NCBI GenBank assembly: GCA_029204225.1
Contig: CM055095.1
Location: forward strand, 54,649,612-54,713,611
Reading direction: 5' to 3'
Origin: Diphasiastrum complanatum
Lineage: Eukaryota; Streptophyta; Lycopodiopsida; Lycopodiales; Lycopodiaceae
DNA: 64,000 nt
Shown here: one piece after another, positions 11,526-22,378 of the stretch
How positions within the stretch are numbered: position 1 is the first letter of the stretch
Layout of the letters: the number at the start of each line of letters is the position of its first letter
Notes under the pieces: model-generated
What the model was told of the DNA's origin: nothing
Databases searched by the model: none
Seen by the model: the letters and a program-made list of their open reading frames with translations, nothing else
Made by a program: the position numbers and the translations under genes

Positions 11526-12500
11526 GTGTCCACAACAGGAAAAAGTATACCCTTTGAAAGTTACCATCAAGTAACCAAAATGCAATTACACACTGCCACC
11601 TCTGATACAAGTTTAGAAGACACGCTACACTGGCATTATCGCCTTGGGCATCCTTATGTTCAAGTGATCAGTACACAATACAAAACTACAAAATGGCGAA
11701 GAGTATTCAGTGCAAGCTAACACCAATTTGTTGTGTGAGGCTTGTATCTATGGAAAAATGGCTCATTCTCGTTTTCCTAGATCAAAAACAAAATCAACAA
11801 TACTACTTTAGCTAGTCCATTCTGATCTATGTGGTCCATTACCAACTTTATCAATCCAAAAGTCCAAATTTGTACTTACCTTCATAGATGACTACTCAAA
11901 ATTCACTATCATTTACTTTTTGAAACAGAAGTCTGAAGTCTTTAAATTCTTCAAACTCTACCTTGCCATGGCAAAACTTGCAAACATCTCACAAATTGAA
12001 GGTTCTAAGAACAGATAATGGTGGCGAGTATATCTCTACTGAATTTATACATTTTGTTCAACAAAAAGGCATAATACATCAATACACTACTTTCTACATG
12101 CCACAACAAAATGGCGTTGCAGAATGGAAAATATTACATTGTTCAATTCTACTCGAGCTATGTTACAAACAGCTGATCTACCTGCAACCTTTTGGGAAAA
12201 AGTTGTTGCTACTGTTGGTTATCTACAAAATCGATTACCTTCCAAAACTCTTCCCAATGTTACTCCTTATGAAAGATGGCATGGGACCAAGCCTGACCTT
12301 AGTCATTTGCATATATTTGGCTCCAGATCCTATTCATTGGTCCCTGAAGAACTGCGAAACAAGTTATCGTCTCGAGCTCGTCAAGGTGTACTAGTTGGTT
12401 ATGGTGCACGATATGGAGTAAGAGCATACCGCATTTATGATCTTGCTGAACAACAATTTTATTTTGCTCATAATGTCTTCTTTGATGAAGATTTTTTGAT
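11526..12500 (+). pseudogene. Copia 2 pre-integrase and integrase
   Basis: HWHYRLGHP opens the pre-integrase domain. First catalytic Asp in HSDLCGP (11,824-11,826), second in RTDNGGEY (12,014-12,016), Glu in NGVAEWK (12,122-12,124), giving exact D-X35-E spacing. The residue after Glu-Ala is Trp instead of Arg. Stops lie near 11,718 and 11,810, and the frame shifts around 12,125 into the 255-codon frame with FWEKVVATVGYLQNRLP, HLHIFGSRSYS and GVLVGYG. Confidence 0.88.
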
Positions 12501-13059
12501 TAATGGTGCATCATCAACTCCTCCATCGAATATTTATTCTGAACTACAACCTCCTATCGAACTTCTTCAACCTCAAGTGATTGTTTTTCCTGCTGAACAT
12601 CCTAGTTCTAAAATTGAAAACTGGATTGAATCCTCATTTAATTCACCAGACATTCAAGATGATCCACATCCACCTGATCCACCACCTACACCTTTAAATG
12701 AAGAACATCATGTTTTGATAACACACCTGATATACCTCACATCAATATTCCAAATAATTCAGCAAGGCGGGTCCTTCCTATTCGTGGTCATCGCACTTCT
12801 ACTCGACTGCCACGTTCTAATTTATTCTCTATGCATCCAAACAATGATGCGCCATCACCAGACATTACTCAAGGTGTCCAACTCGGTCTAAAATTGCATA
12901 ACAACAGGGCACCGAAACAACACTTTTAGACATTTTAGCTCCTTCCAGCTCAACTAGTTGCAAATTTTGATCTCTAAGTGAGATCCTTGGTTCTGGTAAC
13001 ATGGCTGCAGAAAGATCCTCTTCTTATGATCTCTTCACATAAAATCCTCTTATGGATGA
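12501..13059 (+). pseudogene. Copia 2 integrase-RT linker
   Basis: Poorly conserved Pro-rich linker (DDPHPPDPPPTPL) that links integrase to RT in copia polyproteins, ending with frameshifts. No catalytic residues are expected here. Confidence 0.6.
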
Positions 13060-13873
13060 TACTATTGATGCAGACGATGCCCTCACTTCTCACGAAGCTT
13101 ATTTTTGGTGAATTGCTATGGAATCAGAAATGAAATCCATGTATGCTAATAACACATGGAAATTGGTTCCTCTTCCACCTAGTCGCAAAGCTATCTCTTG
13201 TAAGTGGGTTTTGCGCCGCAAATACAAACCTGATAGATCTATATCACGTTACAAAGCATGATTAATTGCTAGTGGGTTTGTGCAGAAGCAAGGTATTGAC
13301 TATAATCAGACCTTCTCACCTACCTTACTCATTGTTACCTTTCGTTTACTGCTTGCTCTGGGAGTTGAACTGGATCTAGAAATGGACCAAATGGATGTAG
13401 AAACCACTTTTCTGAATGGTCTTCTTGACGAACTCATTTACATGGAAGAACCCCTGTATTTTGTCTCTATTGGGCGACCAACCTATGATTGTATCCTCTT
13501 ATGTGCAATTTATGGGCTTAAATAATCACCTCGCCAATAGAATATTCGCTCTACTGAGTTTACGAAAGCCATTGGTTATCATCGTCTGGTAAATGATGTT
13601 TTAGTCTATCTTAAACAACATGATGATCAATTTGTTATCCTTGCTCTCTATGTTGATGACATTCTTCTTTTGGCATCCTCCAAATCCATGTTACACAGTG
13701 CCAAACAAGCTCTTACTCAAACGTTCTCAGTGACGGATGGGGAGGAAGTATCATATCTTCTTGGAATGCAAGTTTTCCGTCATCGACCATCACGATCACT
13801 CATCTCACTCAATCCAAGTTTGCCAAATGCATACTTCAAAAATTTCAAGTGTCTCATGCGTCCTATTATATGA
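13060..13873 (+). pseudogene. Copia 2 reverse transcriptase
   Basis: MESEMKSMYANNTWKLVPLP, CKWVLRRKYKP, then a stop (KA*LIASGF), FSPTLLIVTFRLLLAL, DQMDVETTFLNG with the first catalytic Asp, AIYGLK, and the YVDD box at 13,649-13,660 followed by LLGMQVFR. Stops at 13,261 and 13,522 and a frameshift near 13,600 break it. Confidence 0.9.
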
Positions 13874-14643
13874 CACCCTTATCTCCAAGGCTACAGTTTA
13901 AAAATCCAACAAAAACATCACAATGGATAAAACATTACAAAGCAAGTCAATACAGACAAATTCTTGGAAGCATTCGATACTTGGTGTCATGTACCTATCT
14001 TGACCTGTCTTTCTCCTTGAGTCTCTTGTCTCGTTACATGAAAGACCCTATAGAAGAACATTTTCTTGCCCTATATCGTCTGATCCAATATCTTGAATCA
14101 ACAAAGGACTTTGGAATCACATATACACATGATCCCTTTTCTCAAACTCTAGAAATCATAGGTTATACCGCTGTTGATTGGGGTTTTGACAAGGAGACCA
14201 GAAAGTCTACGACAAGTTATGTCTTTATGATGGCAGGTGGAGCAATTTCTTGAAAAACAAAACGACAAACAACGATCTCTCTTTCTAGCACTGAAGCTGA
14301 ATATAAAGCTGCATCAGATTCTACTAAAGAAGCTCTATGGATGTCTTCTATTATCAAAGAATTGCAACTCAAAGTTAAACTACCAATCACTTTGTATTGT
14401 GACAGTACATTTGCAATTAATTCTACTAAGAAACCAAGACAATTGGATAAACTTAAACATGTTGAGATTCATTGTCACTTCATAAGACAACAAGTAGAGC
14501 TTAATAAAATTGTTTTAAGATATGTGCTAACAGATCAAAATGTTGCAGACTTTTTGACAAACTCAGAATCAACTAAAAAACATACAAACTATATGAACAT
14601 CATTGGGATGGAGGTTCTTGAAATTCAGACGTGTTTTCATTAA
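13849..14643 (+). pseudogene. Copia 2 RT end and RNase H
   Basis: GSIRYLVSCTYLDLSFSLSL leads into the RNase H core: GYTAVDWGFDKETRKSTTSY, a TGA, LSSTEAEYKAASDSTKEALW, YCDSTFAINSTKK, HVEIHCHFIRQQVE and QNVADFLT. The acidic catalytic positions (D, E, D) remain. The final stop lies at 14,641-14,643, just ahead of the polypurine tract, as in intact copia elements. Confidence 0.9.
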
Positions 14644-14905
14644 GGGGGGGTGTCAGAAATAGACACCGGAATGGGAACGTTCCAGCCCAACTTATTTATT
14701 AGTTTAAGTAAAACATTATTACTGTTACATAGATGTTTTGAAAGGACGCACCTTTTCAGATGGCCTCATAGAGAGACGCGTTCTCTCTTTCTCACTCTTT
14801 CTAAAAACTATATTTATAAATGTTTCAAAAACAAGTTCAAATTTGGTAGGCTTATACCGAGGCCAAACACCGGACCTCAAGGCTCGAGCATTCCGCTCCC
14901 CCCAT
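14642..14905 (+). mobile_element. Polypurine tract and 3' LTR start of copia 2
   Basis: AAGGGGGGG (14,642-14,650) is followed by TGTCAGAAATAGACACC, a textbook plus-strand priming tract and LTR 5' end. TATATTTATAAAT near 14,808 could be the promoter. The LTR 3' end is uncertain; no matching 5' LTR is in the window. Confidence 0.75.
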
Positions 14906-15081
14906 GACTCATTTTAAAAACTATCTTTGAAAGAAACGCTCAAAAAAAGCCTTGGTAATCGCCCGTCCTCTTGTAGTGATTACCAAATAGGAATGGATAC
15001 AAACGCATTTTTCACAATATGCAATTGAATAGTAAATAGGAAAAAAAATCTATAGATGAACACAAACATCTTAGCAATTAC

Positions 15082-15407
15082 CTCTTCAGTCTGTGGAGCA
15101 AGATCAAAGTTCTTCTTGCCTTTCTTTTCGACAATGACATGTGGCTTTTTTGGGGCAACTATACGTATGGACTTCATTGCCACCTGTGTGGCTACTGCAT
15201 CATCATCGTCCTCCACAACTAGGTGTCCCCTCTCATCCAGCTGGTACTATGTTATCTCGGATGGAGGACATTTTCTCTCTTTAAATTCTATCCACCAAGG
15301 ATAGTACCTAGCCTCCCACTCACTCAGGCCACCCTTTCTACTAAGATTGGCCTTCATTGAATACATAATCACTTCTTTCTTTGTGGAGATTTGCACATAT
15401 CCATGAC
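15082..15407 (-). pseudogene. Isolated host-like exon, function not recognised
   Basis: A minus-strand frame of 108 codons is flanked by a possible acceptor (CCTCAG at 15,408) and a good donor (GAAGAG then GTAATTG, donor at 15,080-15,081). The text includes VQISTKKEVIMYSMKANL, RYYPWWIEFKERK, YQLDERGHLVVEDDDD and KPHVIVEKKGKKNFDL. One in-frame TAG (15,247-15,249) interrupts it. It does not look like a retroelement. I do not recognise the family. No neighbouring exon is visible, so it is probably a captured or stranded exon of a host gene. Confidence 0.55.
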
Positions 15408-15984
15408 CTGAGGCATTTACTCTATAATGTGCTTTTTTTTAACTTGAAAGTAATATATGCATAAACAACCACAATATGTCGGCCATAATAAACAAACAAA
15501 AGCGAGGTGGTATTGTACCACAAAGGCCTTGCCATGTCATATTGTCATATTGTTACTTTATGTGAATGCTAGAAGTTAAGTAGTTTGGCATGACATTCAA
15601 GACATAATATTAGAATAATAGATTGTGTTAAGAATTGTTTTGTGCAATGGATGTATATTTCAATTTTGAAATATGTGCATGATCTTCATAAGTTTGTATT
15701 GTATAATTAGAATTCTGATATCAATTACAGAATTTTGATAAAATATGTTGATGATTATAATTTTGTTGTATTAGACAACATAGTCCATGATTGATTATAT
15801 ACATATGTTTGAATATTATTTTTTCAACATAGTTTTAGTTGATTTTATTTGAAAAGATATAAGAAATTGAAAAATTACATCATGATAATGTCCATTACCA
15901 ATGTTTTGTCACATGAGAATGTTAATTTTGTTTACATTGTTGTTTTGGGGATGTACAACTACAACAACATGGTTATACATCAAC
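15408..15984. other. Intergenic, no gene seen
   Basis: Very AT-rich sequence without ORFs or repeats that I can interpret. Confidence 0.5.
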
Positions 15985-16075
15985 TATTATGGCCATATTC
16001 AGTTAAGGACCTGGAATAGTCCTAATATGGTAGACCGGCCCTCCAGTGTTCGAGTTTATTTGTCACGCCTAGATT
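15985..16075 (+). repeat. Gypsy LTR 5' end, copy A (direct repeat)
   Basis: TTATGGCCATATTCAGTTAAGG up to GCCTAGATT matches 17,435-17,519 with few differences, in the same orientation. Copy B begins right after a polypurine tract, so both are starts of the same gypsy LTR. Both copies are cut at the same AGATT and continue into the same LTR family in opposite orientations. Confidence 0.8.
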
Positions 16076-16082
16076 GTACCAA

Positions 16083-16459
16083 TGTAAAGACAGGGAAAAA
16101 CCCCTAAGATGAGGATAGGAAAACACAAGAGAGACTGTGGAGCAAAACCACCCAACCAAACCTAGATCCCTCCTGGAGAATCCTCCTGGATCTAGCCCCC
16201 AAGCCACGCCAATGTGACAGCAAGAGGAGAAGAGCTCATCAGGTAACCTAGACCAAGTCGTCGACGAAATAATCACTACCTCAATATATAGAGAGTAGGA
16301 TACTATGCATGAACACATGCAATCCCCATGCAGGTCAACTATAAATAGGTCACAGCTCTTCATGCATACCTCCTGCCTATATCAGTCACATGTACATGCA
16401 CTACTCCATATGTCTCAATTAGAGTGTCTGGGTCCTCTCAAGGTCATTAGTCACCAACA
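16083..16459 (-). mobile_element. LTR (TGTTGG...TTTACA family), inverted copy A
   Basis: 377 bp bounded by TGTAAAGACAGG and CACCAACA, the reverse complement of 17,538-17,918. A further 21 bp outside (16,460-16,480) also match 17,517-17,537. The left flank reads as a partial primer site (TTGGTA) on the minus strand, which fits the 3' side of a copia LTR. A related LTR with a better primer site is at 27,261. Confidence 0.75.
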
Positions 16460-16479
16460 GGCCTCGATGTGGAATAAAA

Positions 16480-16706
16480 TTGCTCTCTCTCTCAATCCGA
16501 GATTTCATTCACAAAGCAAGCATATAGAAATCAGGTATCATTATTTAAGAGAGAGAGTGCAAAAGGAGGTATCATTAGTCTAATGTTGGATAGAATCAAT
16601 GGTAGCAAATTACCTCACAAAGGCCCTATCAAAGGAGCATCATCTTAGATTCAACGACATATTAAATCTGAAGATCAAAACTTTCTAGGATCCACTTAAG
16701 GGGGAG
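16480..16706 (+). pseudogene. Copia RNase H C-terminus and polypurine tract
   Basis: ALSLNPRFHSQSKHIEIRYH, a frame break, VANYLTKALSKEHHLRFND, then AAGGGGGAG (16,698-16,706) and TGTTGG. This is the standard copia ending, closely related to the fragment at 27,744-28,118. The TAA at 16,580 and small indels inactivate it. Confidence 0.85.
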
Positions 16707-16868
16707 TGTTGGATCTCAATGCTCATTCTTAAATCCTTTTTGTTAATGAGCATCCTGAAAAGCCATTCAAAACAGAGATTTTTTCGGCCATGGGTCGGGT
16801 CGGATTGGTTTTTCTCTGACACTAAATTATCCGAGCGTGTTCTGGATCGATCAAATCGGGTCTAACTT
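16707..16868 (+). mobile_element. Start of a copia 3' LTR
   Basis: TGTTGGATCTCAATGCTC follows the polypurine tract directly. The LTR appears truncated where the gypsy palindrome begins, about 160 bp later. Confidence 0.6.
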
Positions 16869-16924
16869 ATTCGACCCCAAAAAATTTGACCCTTAGCATA
16901 TTTTTTCAACCCAGTGTATATTTG

Positions 16925-17140
16925 AGAACGGGAAAAAGAAAACATGAAACTATTCCTTAAGCTTTCGAATCTTTCCCATGAATCATTATTCTTAGTCCAA
17001 TCTTTCCATCTGAATAAGCATTCAGAGATGCAACAATTCTTTAATTGCTTGCCTCTACTCATGAATACTAATTCAAATTCCAAAAGATACACTAAGCTAT
17101 AAATCTTCCAAATGGGTTGATCTACTCCAAAACAAAAGTT
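16925..17140 (-). pseudogene. Inverted second copy of the gypsy integrase C-terminus
   Basis: Same protein text as the plus arm (EFELVFMSRGKQLKNCC onward) read on the minus strand, ending in a diverged tail instead of the polypurine tract. It is the mirror arm of the palindrome. Confidence 0.7.
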
Positions 17141-17402
17141 CATCACCTTTACGTAATTCTAATTACATAAACCACTGGGTGAATTAACTTTTGTTTTGGA
17201 GTAGATCAACCCATTTGGAAGATTTATAGCTTAGTGTATTTTTTTGGAATCTGAATTAGTATTCACGAGTAGAGGCAAGCAATTAAAGAACTGTTGCATC
17301 TCTGAGTGTTTATTCAGATGGAAAGATTGGACTAAGAATAATGATTCATGGGAAAGATTTGAAAGCTTAAGGAATAGTTTCATGTTTTCTTTTTCCCGTT
17401 CT
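16925..17402. repeat. Long palindrome: 216-bp arms, 45-bp spacer
   Basis: 16,925-17,140 and 17,186-17,402 are inverted copies differing at roughly a dozen positions. Transcription of either strand would give a long hairpin RNA. Both arms carry the same gypsy integrase C-terminal code. Confidence 0.92.
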
Positions 17403-17432
17403 AAGGACAGAAACTGTTTAAGGGAGGAAGAA
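17186..17432 (+). pseudogene. Gypsy integrase C-terminus (chromodomain-like) and polypurine tract
   Basis: SRGKQLKNCCISECLFRWKD and the following NNDSWERFESLRNSFM resemble the gypsy integrase tail, in which a VKWxxxPxExATWE chromodomain-like motif is followed by a Phe-Pro-rich stretch. LREEE... ends at AAGGGAGGAAGAA, a polypurine tract directly before TGTTACGGCC. The rest of pol is absent. Confidence 0.7.
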
Positions 17433-17519
17433 TGTTACGGCCATATTCGGTTAAGGACCTAGAATAGTCCTAATATGGTAGACTGGCCAGTGTTCGAGTT
17501 TATTGGTCATGCCTAGATT
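17433..17519 (+). mobile_element. Gypsy 3' LTR start, copy B
   Basis: TGTTACGGCCATATTCGG follows the polypurine tract. It runs to GCCTAGATT, where LTR copy B of the other family interrupts it. The gypsy LTR may resume after 17,918 (promoter-like CTTATTTATG near 18,002). Confidence 0.75.
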
Positions 17520-17537
17520 TTATTCCACATCGAGGCC

Positions 17538-17918
17538 TGTTGGTGACTAATGACCTTGAGAGGACCCAGACACTCTAATTGAGACATATGGAGTAGTGCA
17601 TGTACGTGTGACTGATATAGGCAGGAGGTATGCATGGAGAGCTGTGACCTATTTATAGTTGACCTGCATGGAGATTGCATGTGTTCATGCATAGGATCCT
17701 ACTCTCTATATATTGAGGTAGTGATTATTTCGTTGACGACCTGGTCTAGGTTACTTGATGAGCTCTTCTCCTCTTGCTGTCACATTGGCATGGTTTGGGG
17801 GCTAGATCCAGGAGAATTCTCCAGGAGGGATCTAGGTTTGGTTGGGTGGTTTTGCTCCACAGTCTCTCTTGTGTTTTCCTATCCTTATCTTAGGGGTTTT
17901 TCCCTAGTGGTCTTTACA
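17538..17918 (+). mobile_element. LTR (TGTTGG...TTTACA family), copy B
   Basis: 381 bp from TGTTGGTGACTAATGACC to GTCTTTACA, inverted relative to copy A. Contains CTATTTATAG-type TATA sequence near 17,648. No polypurine tract precedes it and no primer site follows, so it looks like a solo LTR. Confidence 0.75.
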
Positions 17919-19423
17919 TCAACCATATCTTGTTGTTCTTTAATTGTTTCAAATATTGTCCACGGAGAGAAATGTCCCATAGCTGTGACAAGTAGTCGCT
18001 CCTTATTTATGCTTTGTTCTTTCTCTCTGTTGTTATAAAGTATTGTCTTAGGAAGAACGCGACTCTGTCTGCATTCAGATTGTAACCATTCACAACTGAA
18101 TAATATTTATTCCAAGTGTATATCATGTTGAATGCTTATTTTAGAAAATATCTTATTCATGAAAAATCAATAATAAGTGTCTTTAAAAAAGGATTCAATG
18201 TATTATACACATGACTTTTCTTCCAAACATTTTCAACCCGAGTGATAGTAATAATCATCCATTTGATATCTATCTATGCATAAGAGACCATATGGGTTTA
18301 AGAAATTGAAATACACCTATCTTGGAATGTCTCAAATTCCAAGCTTTAATCATACAAGTAGTGATTCACATGATGATAGCAGTCCTTCAGAAAAGATATA
18401 ATTTTCATGCTAGAAGGATCATATGGATTTAATCTAATGTCTATATTCAAGAAATTCAAAAGAAGTAAGGGTTCTTTAGAAGGTGAGAAATAGCTCTAAG
18501 AGTTAAATCCGATTTGTAAATTATGAGATACCATTAAGGATCCGGATCTATATCTCAAAAATTCACAAATTACCCTGACACGCTTAACCAATGGATTTAT
18601 CCATAAGTATTACCATCACCGTAATTACTAATTACCACCGGTCTACAAATCACTCACACAAAAATTTCTTTTGGAATCAATGATGTTCTAAAGGACCGAG
18701 TTCTTGAAATAAAGTCAGTAGCATTGTGGCAAAGCTGTTTGTGGGCACATATCCCTATAATTTTAGACGTTGACTTTGATGTTAACTTTTGTAAAAACTT
18801 CATTGTCACATTTTAACACAAAGCAATGCCAAAAACCCATCAATAATCCAGCCAAACCAAACCCAATTTCATGTGGTCTGGCCATCACGCATTACTCTTG
18901 TCCTCCATGATCCATGAGATACTACTATATAACTAAAAGTAGTTGAAAAGAAGAGACTTGCAAAGATTAAGACTAATCGATATGTCAACAATTGGCTTGG
19001 AAACTTCTGTACATTTTTTGCAAGCACAGCCCAGTACACACTTTTTGCAAGCACACACTGCCATCGTACTTTAGGCAAGATTTTATCCGTTCTTTGCAAG
19101 CACAGCCATCAGCACAAAGTTACAAACTGCCATTCCAGTGTCACACTCGCGGTCGCTCTAGGCTCTGAGCCCTTACAGGTACTTAGCTTTGTCGAAAACA
19201 AAACCATTTAAGGCCAGAGGAAAGAAAACAACAGGACAGAAAACCAGAAGGCGCACTGGGCAGTCCAGGACGAGTACTCCACCAGCCTGATGATCATGGT
19301 GTCCAAAGAAGATAGGAGAAGTTGCATGTGCGCACGGCGTGCCAACGTGCCAACATGCGATAACAACACACCCGGACTGTAAAGTGCCTTTTGACTGGCT
19401 TTTCTAGATAACGGTACTCTCAA
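17919..19423. other. Mostly unassigned; repeated TTTTTGCAAGCACA words
   Basis: 17,919-18,120 may be the remainder of the gypsy LTR. From 18,120 on I see no genes. Around 19,010-19,110 the words TTTTTGCAAGCACA and TTCTTTGCAAGCACA recur three times. Confidence 0.4.
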
Positions 19424-19655
19424 ACTGCCAAATCCAGGCTAAGAGTTTCTTGAAACTAGTGTGCAAGTGCTATGTTGAAAATTATTGTTTTGGCAGCTTT
19501 CTTCAGGATTATTACAGTAATACCATGTTCGATTAAGCCCCCAACCGCCAATCCCCGAGCTGAGAGCTTCTGGAAACTCCGATTGTCAGGTTGAACATTA
19601 TTACTTTGGCAGCTTCGTTCAGAGTTATTAGAACTTATTACCCTCATCAATGTTC
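19424..19655. repeat. Diverged tandem duplication, two ~115-bp units
   Basis: 19,424-19,541 and 19,543-19,655 share the order CTGCCAAAT..CTAAGAG..TTGAAACT..GTTGAA..ATTATT..TTTGGCAGCTT..CATGTTC with many substitutions. It lies just upstream of copia 3 and is non-coding. Confidence 0.65.
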
Positions 19656-19868
19656 AGTAGTACGAGCTAGCACTGATACACACCGTTGTACGGACACTGG
19701 GAATATACTAGAATTTGGAGACACTTTTCGTCAAGCGCCACCTTTTCAAATTTCGTGTCCCTTGTTAAGTTATGTTGCTCTAATTGACTCACTGCAGTCC
19801 GCAAACATGCAATCTTTCTTAGAGTGAACGGAATTCGGAAGTTTGCAAAAGCGTTCAATCATTAGCAT

Positions 19869-20614
19869 TTGTGCGCGCTGCAGTTCAAAATAAAAGGTTA
19901 CAACTTACATGAATACATAGACCATTTTAAGAGTTCATGTATGCTATTGTCAAACATTGGCCTTCTTATGGCTGTCAAAATGAAAGATTTTTTCTTCACC
20001 AAAGGGAAAGGCAATGGCAAGTGGAAAGGTAAGACTTCTTTTTTCAAGGATAAAAAATCCAAGGAAGTCCAAGATCAAGGATCCAAAAAGAAAGGTAAGT
20101 GCCATTATTGTAAAAAGTTTGGGCACCACATAAAGGAATGTAGGAAGAAGCTTAGTAAGGATAAAGAGAAAGGTATTGATACAAATACAGCCATGATTTC
20201 ATTAGAATATCAAAAGGAGGATGATTCTTTTAATAGTGATTTTGCTTTTGTCACTAACAATCTCATTTCTAATCAAAATGAGATTTCTACCACTTCTCGA
20301 CTTGCTAGTTTTTCAACAAAAATCAGCACTACTTCAACTTTGCAAGTTGCTGTTTTTTCTTCCATTGATTGGGTGATTGATAGCGGAGCTACACACCATA
20401 TGACTCACCATTTAGACGTCTTCACAAAGCTTATGAAAATAAAAGATGGAAGCAAGGTTCAAGGTGTTGACAACACCTCCTATCCAATTGAAGGCATTGG
20501 ATCTATACCACTCATTCTTCCCAATGGAGAAGAAAAGTACATTCGAAATGTACTTTATGTTTCTAAGATTAAGAAAAAGCTCATTTCGGTCTCTACAATC
20601 AAAATCAAGGATTG
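19869..20614 (+). pseudogene. Copia 3 gag end and protease
   Basis: 248 codons open. A shortened capsid piece (NLHEYIDHFKSSCMLLSNIG) joins a Lys-rich stretch and a perfect CCHC knuckle, CHYCKKFGHHIKEC (20,100-20,141). The protease has WVIDSGATHHMT with DSG at 20,379-20,387, then GIGSIPLILPNGE and NVLYVSKIKKKLISV. A TGA ends the frame at 20,612; the next frame overlaps in +1. Confidence 0.88.
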
Positions 20615-21240
20615 ATTGTAGAATTTAAAGAAGACAAATGTCTTATAAAAGACCCAAAGAGATCACTTTTGATTGTTGCTTCGGGAACATTGCGAGGAGG
20701 TTTGTTTTTGTTCGATATTTATGAGCCTAAAGCTTTGACATCCTTTGGTTTTGTTGCTACTAATTCACATGCATTGGAGCTGGCTAAACTATGGCATGCG
20801 AGGTACGGGCACCTCAATTTTAGAAGTTTGAATATGCTGAATAAATTCAACGTGGTGGAAGGCATTCCAAATATGGAGCATCCCGAAGGACATGTATGCG
20901 AAGGATGCATACTTGGTAAGTTTCAACGGAAGTCTTTTCCTATTGATGGGACTATCAAAGTTGGTGATAAGTTTGTCTTAATTCATAGTGATGTATGTGG
21001 TCCAATGACGACCGAATCCATTGGTAAATGCAAGTACTTCGTTACTTTTATTGATGATTTTTCAAGATTTACATGGATCTTTCCTATGAAGGCAAAATTT
21101 GAAGTTTTTCAACGCTTCAAAGATTTTCTAGCTATGATAGAAAATCAATTTGTGCATACTTTGAAGATACTACGTACAGACCGAGGAGGGGAATACATTA
21201 ACGTTCGGCACGTTTCTTCAAAGCAAAGGAATTCTACATC
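20612..21240 (+). pseudogene. Copia 3 pre-integrase and integrase N-part
   Basis: LWHARYGHLNFRSLNML and CEGCILGKFQRKSFP give the HHCC zinc-binding pair. Catalytic Asp 1 is in HSDVCGP (20,990-20,992), Asp 2 in RTDRGGEY (21,179-21,181). A net 5-base loss between Asp 2 and Glu shifts the frame just before PYTPQQNG. Confidence 0.88.
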
Positions 21241-21242
21241 AA

Positions 21243-22352
21243 ATGACTACACCTTACACACCACAACAAAATGGTGTTGCCGAGAGAAAAAATTGCACAA
21301 TCATGGAGATGGCTCGTTGCATGCTTAAGACAAAGGGCGTTTCCCACAAGTTTTGGGCTGAAGCGGTTATTACGGCGGCATACATTAGTAATCGGTGTCC
21401 GACTAAAGCCTTGAAGATTTTGACTCCTTATGAAGTTTGGCATGGTAAGAAGCCATCCGTTTCTCACTTTCGCACTTTTGGTTGCACGGCTTATGCATTT
21501 ATTCCCGATAAGCTAAGATCCAAACTAGATGATAAAGGAGTAAAATGTATTTTTATGGGCTATAGTAGTGAAAGTAAAGGCTATAGATTGTTTAATGTGG
21601 ATACTAACAAAATCATAGTGAGTCGTGATGTTCATTTTGATGAGAAGAACTCCTATGATCTTGCGCCCATTCATGTCATGAAAGGGGACATCCCCCAAGA
21701 TGACTATGTTGAAGTGTTTCCAGATTTGGTAACACCATCTATTGTTGAAAAGGAGGGACTGCCATCATCCTCTAATGGACAGCCCACTGGTTCTTCAAGC
21801 GAACAGCCCATAATTCATCAAGAGGAACGACCTGTTGAAAACTTTGGACGACATAGTCCAATTTCAGAGCACTTTGGACAACAAGGTCCAAGTTCGGAAC
21901 ACTTTGGACAGCAAAGTGTTGACAAAGGTAAGGCTGTTGGACAGCCCAAACCAGTCCCTAAATGGTTGTTGCAGACTTTGCAAGACAACAAAGTTGATCA
22001 TTTCTATGAAGGGAAGACTCGTGCCTCTACTAAATTAGTAGAATTTGTTGATTTTTTTGATTTTGCTCTTTTTCTTATTGAGGATGGTGCAGTAGAACCT
22101 GTTTTTTATGAGCAGGCCAGAGGAGTAAAATGTTGGGAGGATGCGATGCAAGAGGAGTATAACTCACTCATGAAGAACCACACTTGGGTTCTTGTTGATT
22201 TTCCACATGGGGCTGGAATCTTCATCTCTCAACAACGATACATTGAGCAGATGCTGAAACAATCTTCTTTTTCAAGTCACCGCAAGTTGATGCATATGAT
22301 GGATGCATTAATGAAAAGTTTCATGCGAAACCTTTTCAATTTGATGTTTTAG
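21243..22352 (+). pseudogene. Copia 3 integrase C-part fused in frame to RT end
   Basis: 369 codons without a stop. YTPQQNGVAERKNCT holds the catalytic Glu (21,282-21,284). FWAEAVITAAYISNRCPTK, HFRTFGCTAYAFIP and CIFMGYSSESKGYRLF follow, then a Gln/Ser/Gly-rich linker with three EHFGQQ-like repeats, and the RT start WEDAMQEEYNSLMKNHTW. At about 22,208 VDFPHG joins directly to AGIFISQQRYIEQML, which belongs to the end of RT. The whole catalytic palm with YVDD is therefore deleted in frame. Confidence 0.85.
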
Positions 22353-22378
22353 CAAAGGCTGAAAAATTCAAACACTCT

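Larger units (their letters stand above)
10170..14905 (+). mobile_element. Copia element 2 with 3' LTR
   Basis: Zinc-knuckle remnant and protease (10,170-10,550), an interruption (10,551-11,500), pre-integrase and integrase (11,526-12,500), RT (13,060-13,870), RNase H (13,849-14,643), polypurine tract (14,642-14,650) and 3' LTR follow in correct order. No 5' LTR was found. Many stops and frameshifts are present, but all three integrase catalytic residues and the YVDD box survive as codons, suggesting younger decay than copia 1. Confidence 0.9.

Noticed and set aside
16022-16363. Mirror ORFs at 16,022-16,363 (-) and 17,634-18,038 (+)
   Set aside because: Same LTR read in its two inverted copies, non-coding.
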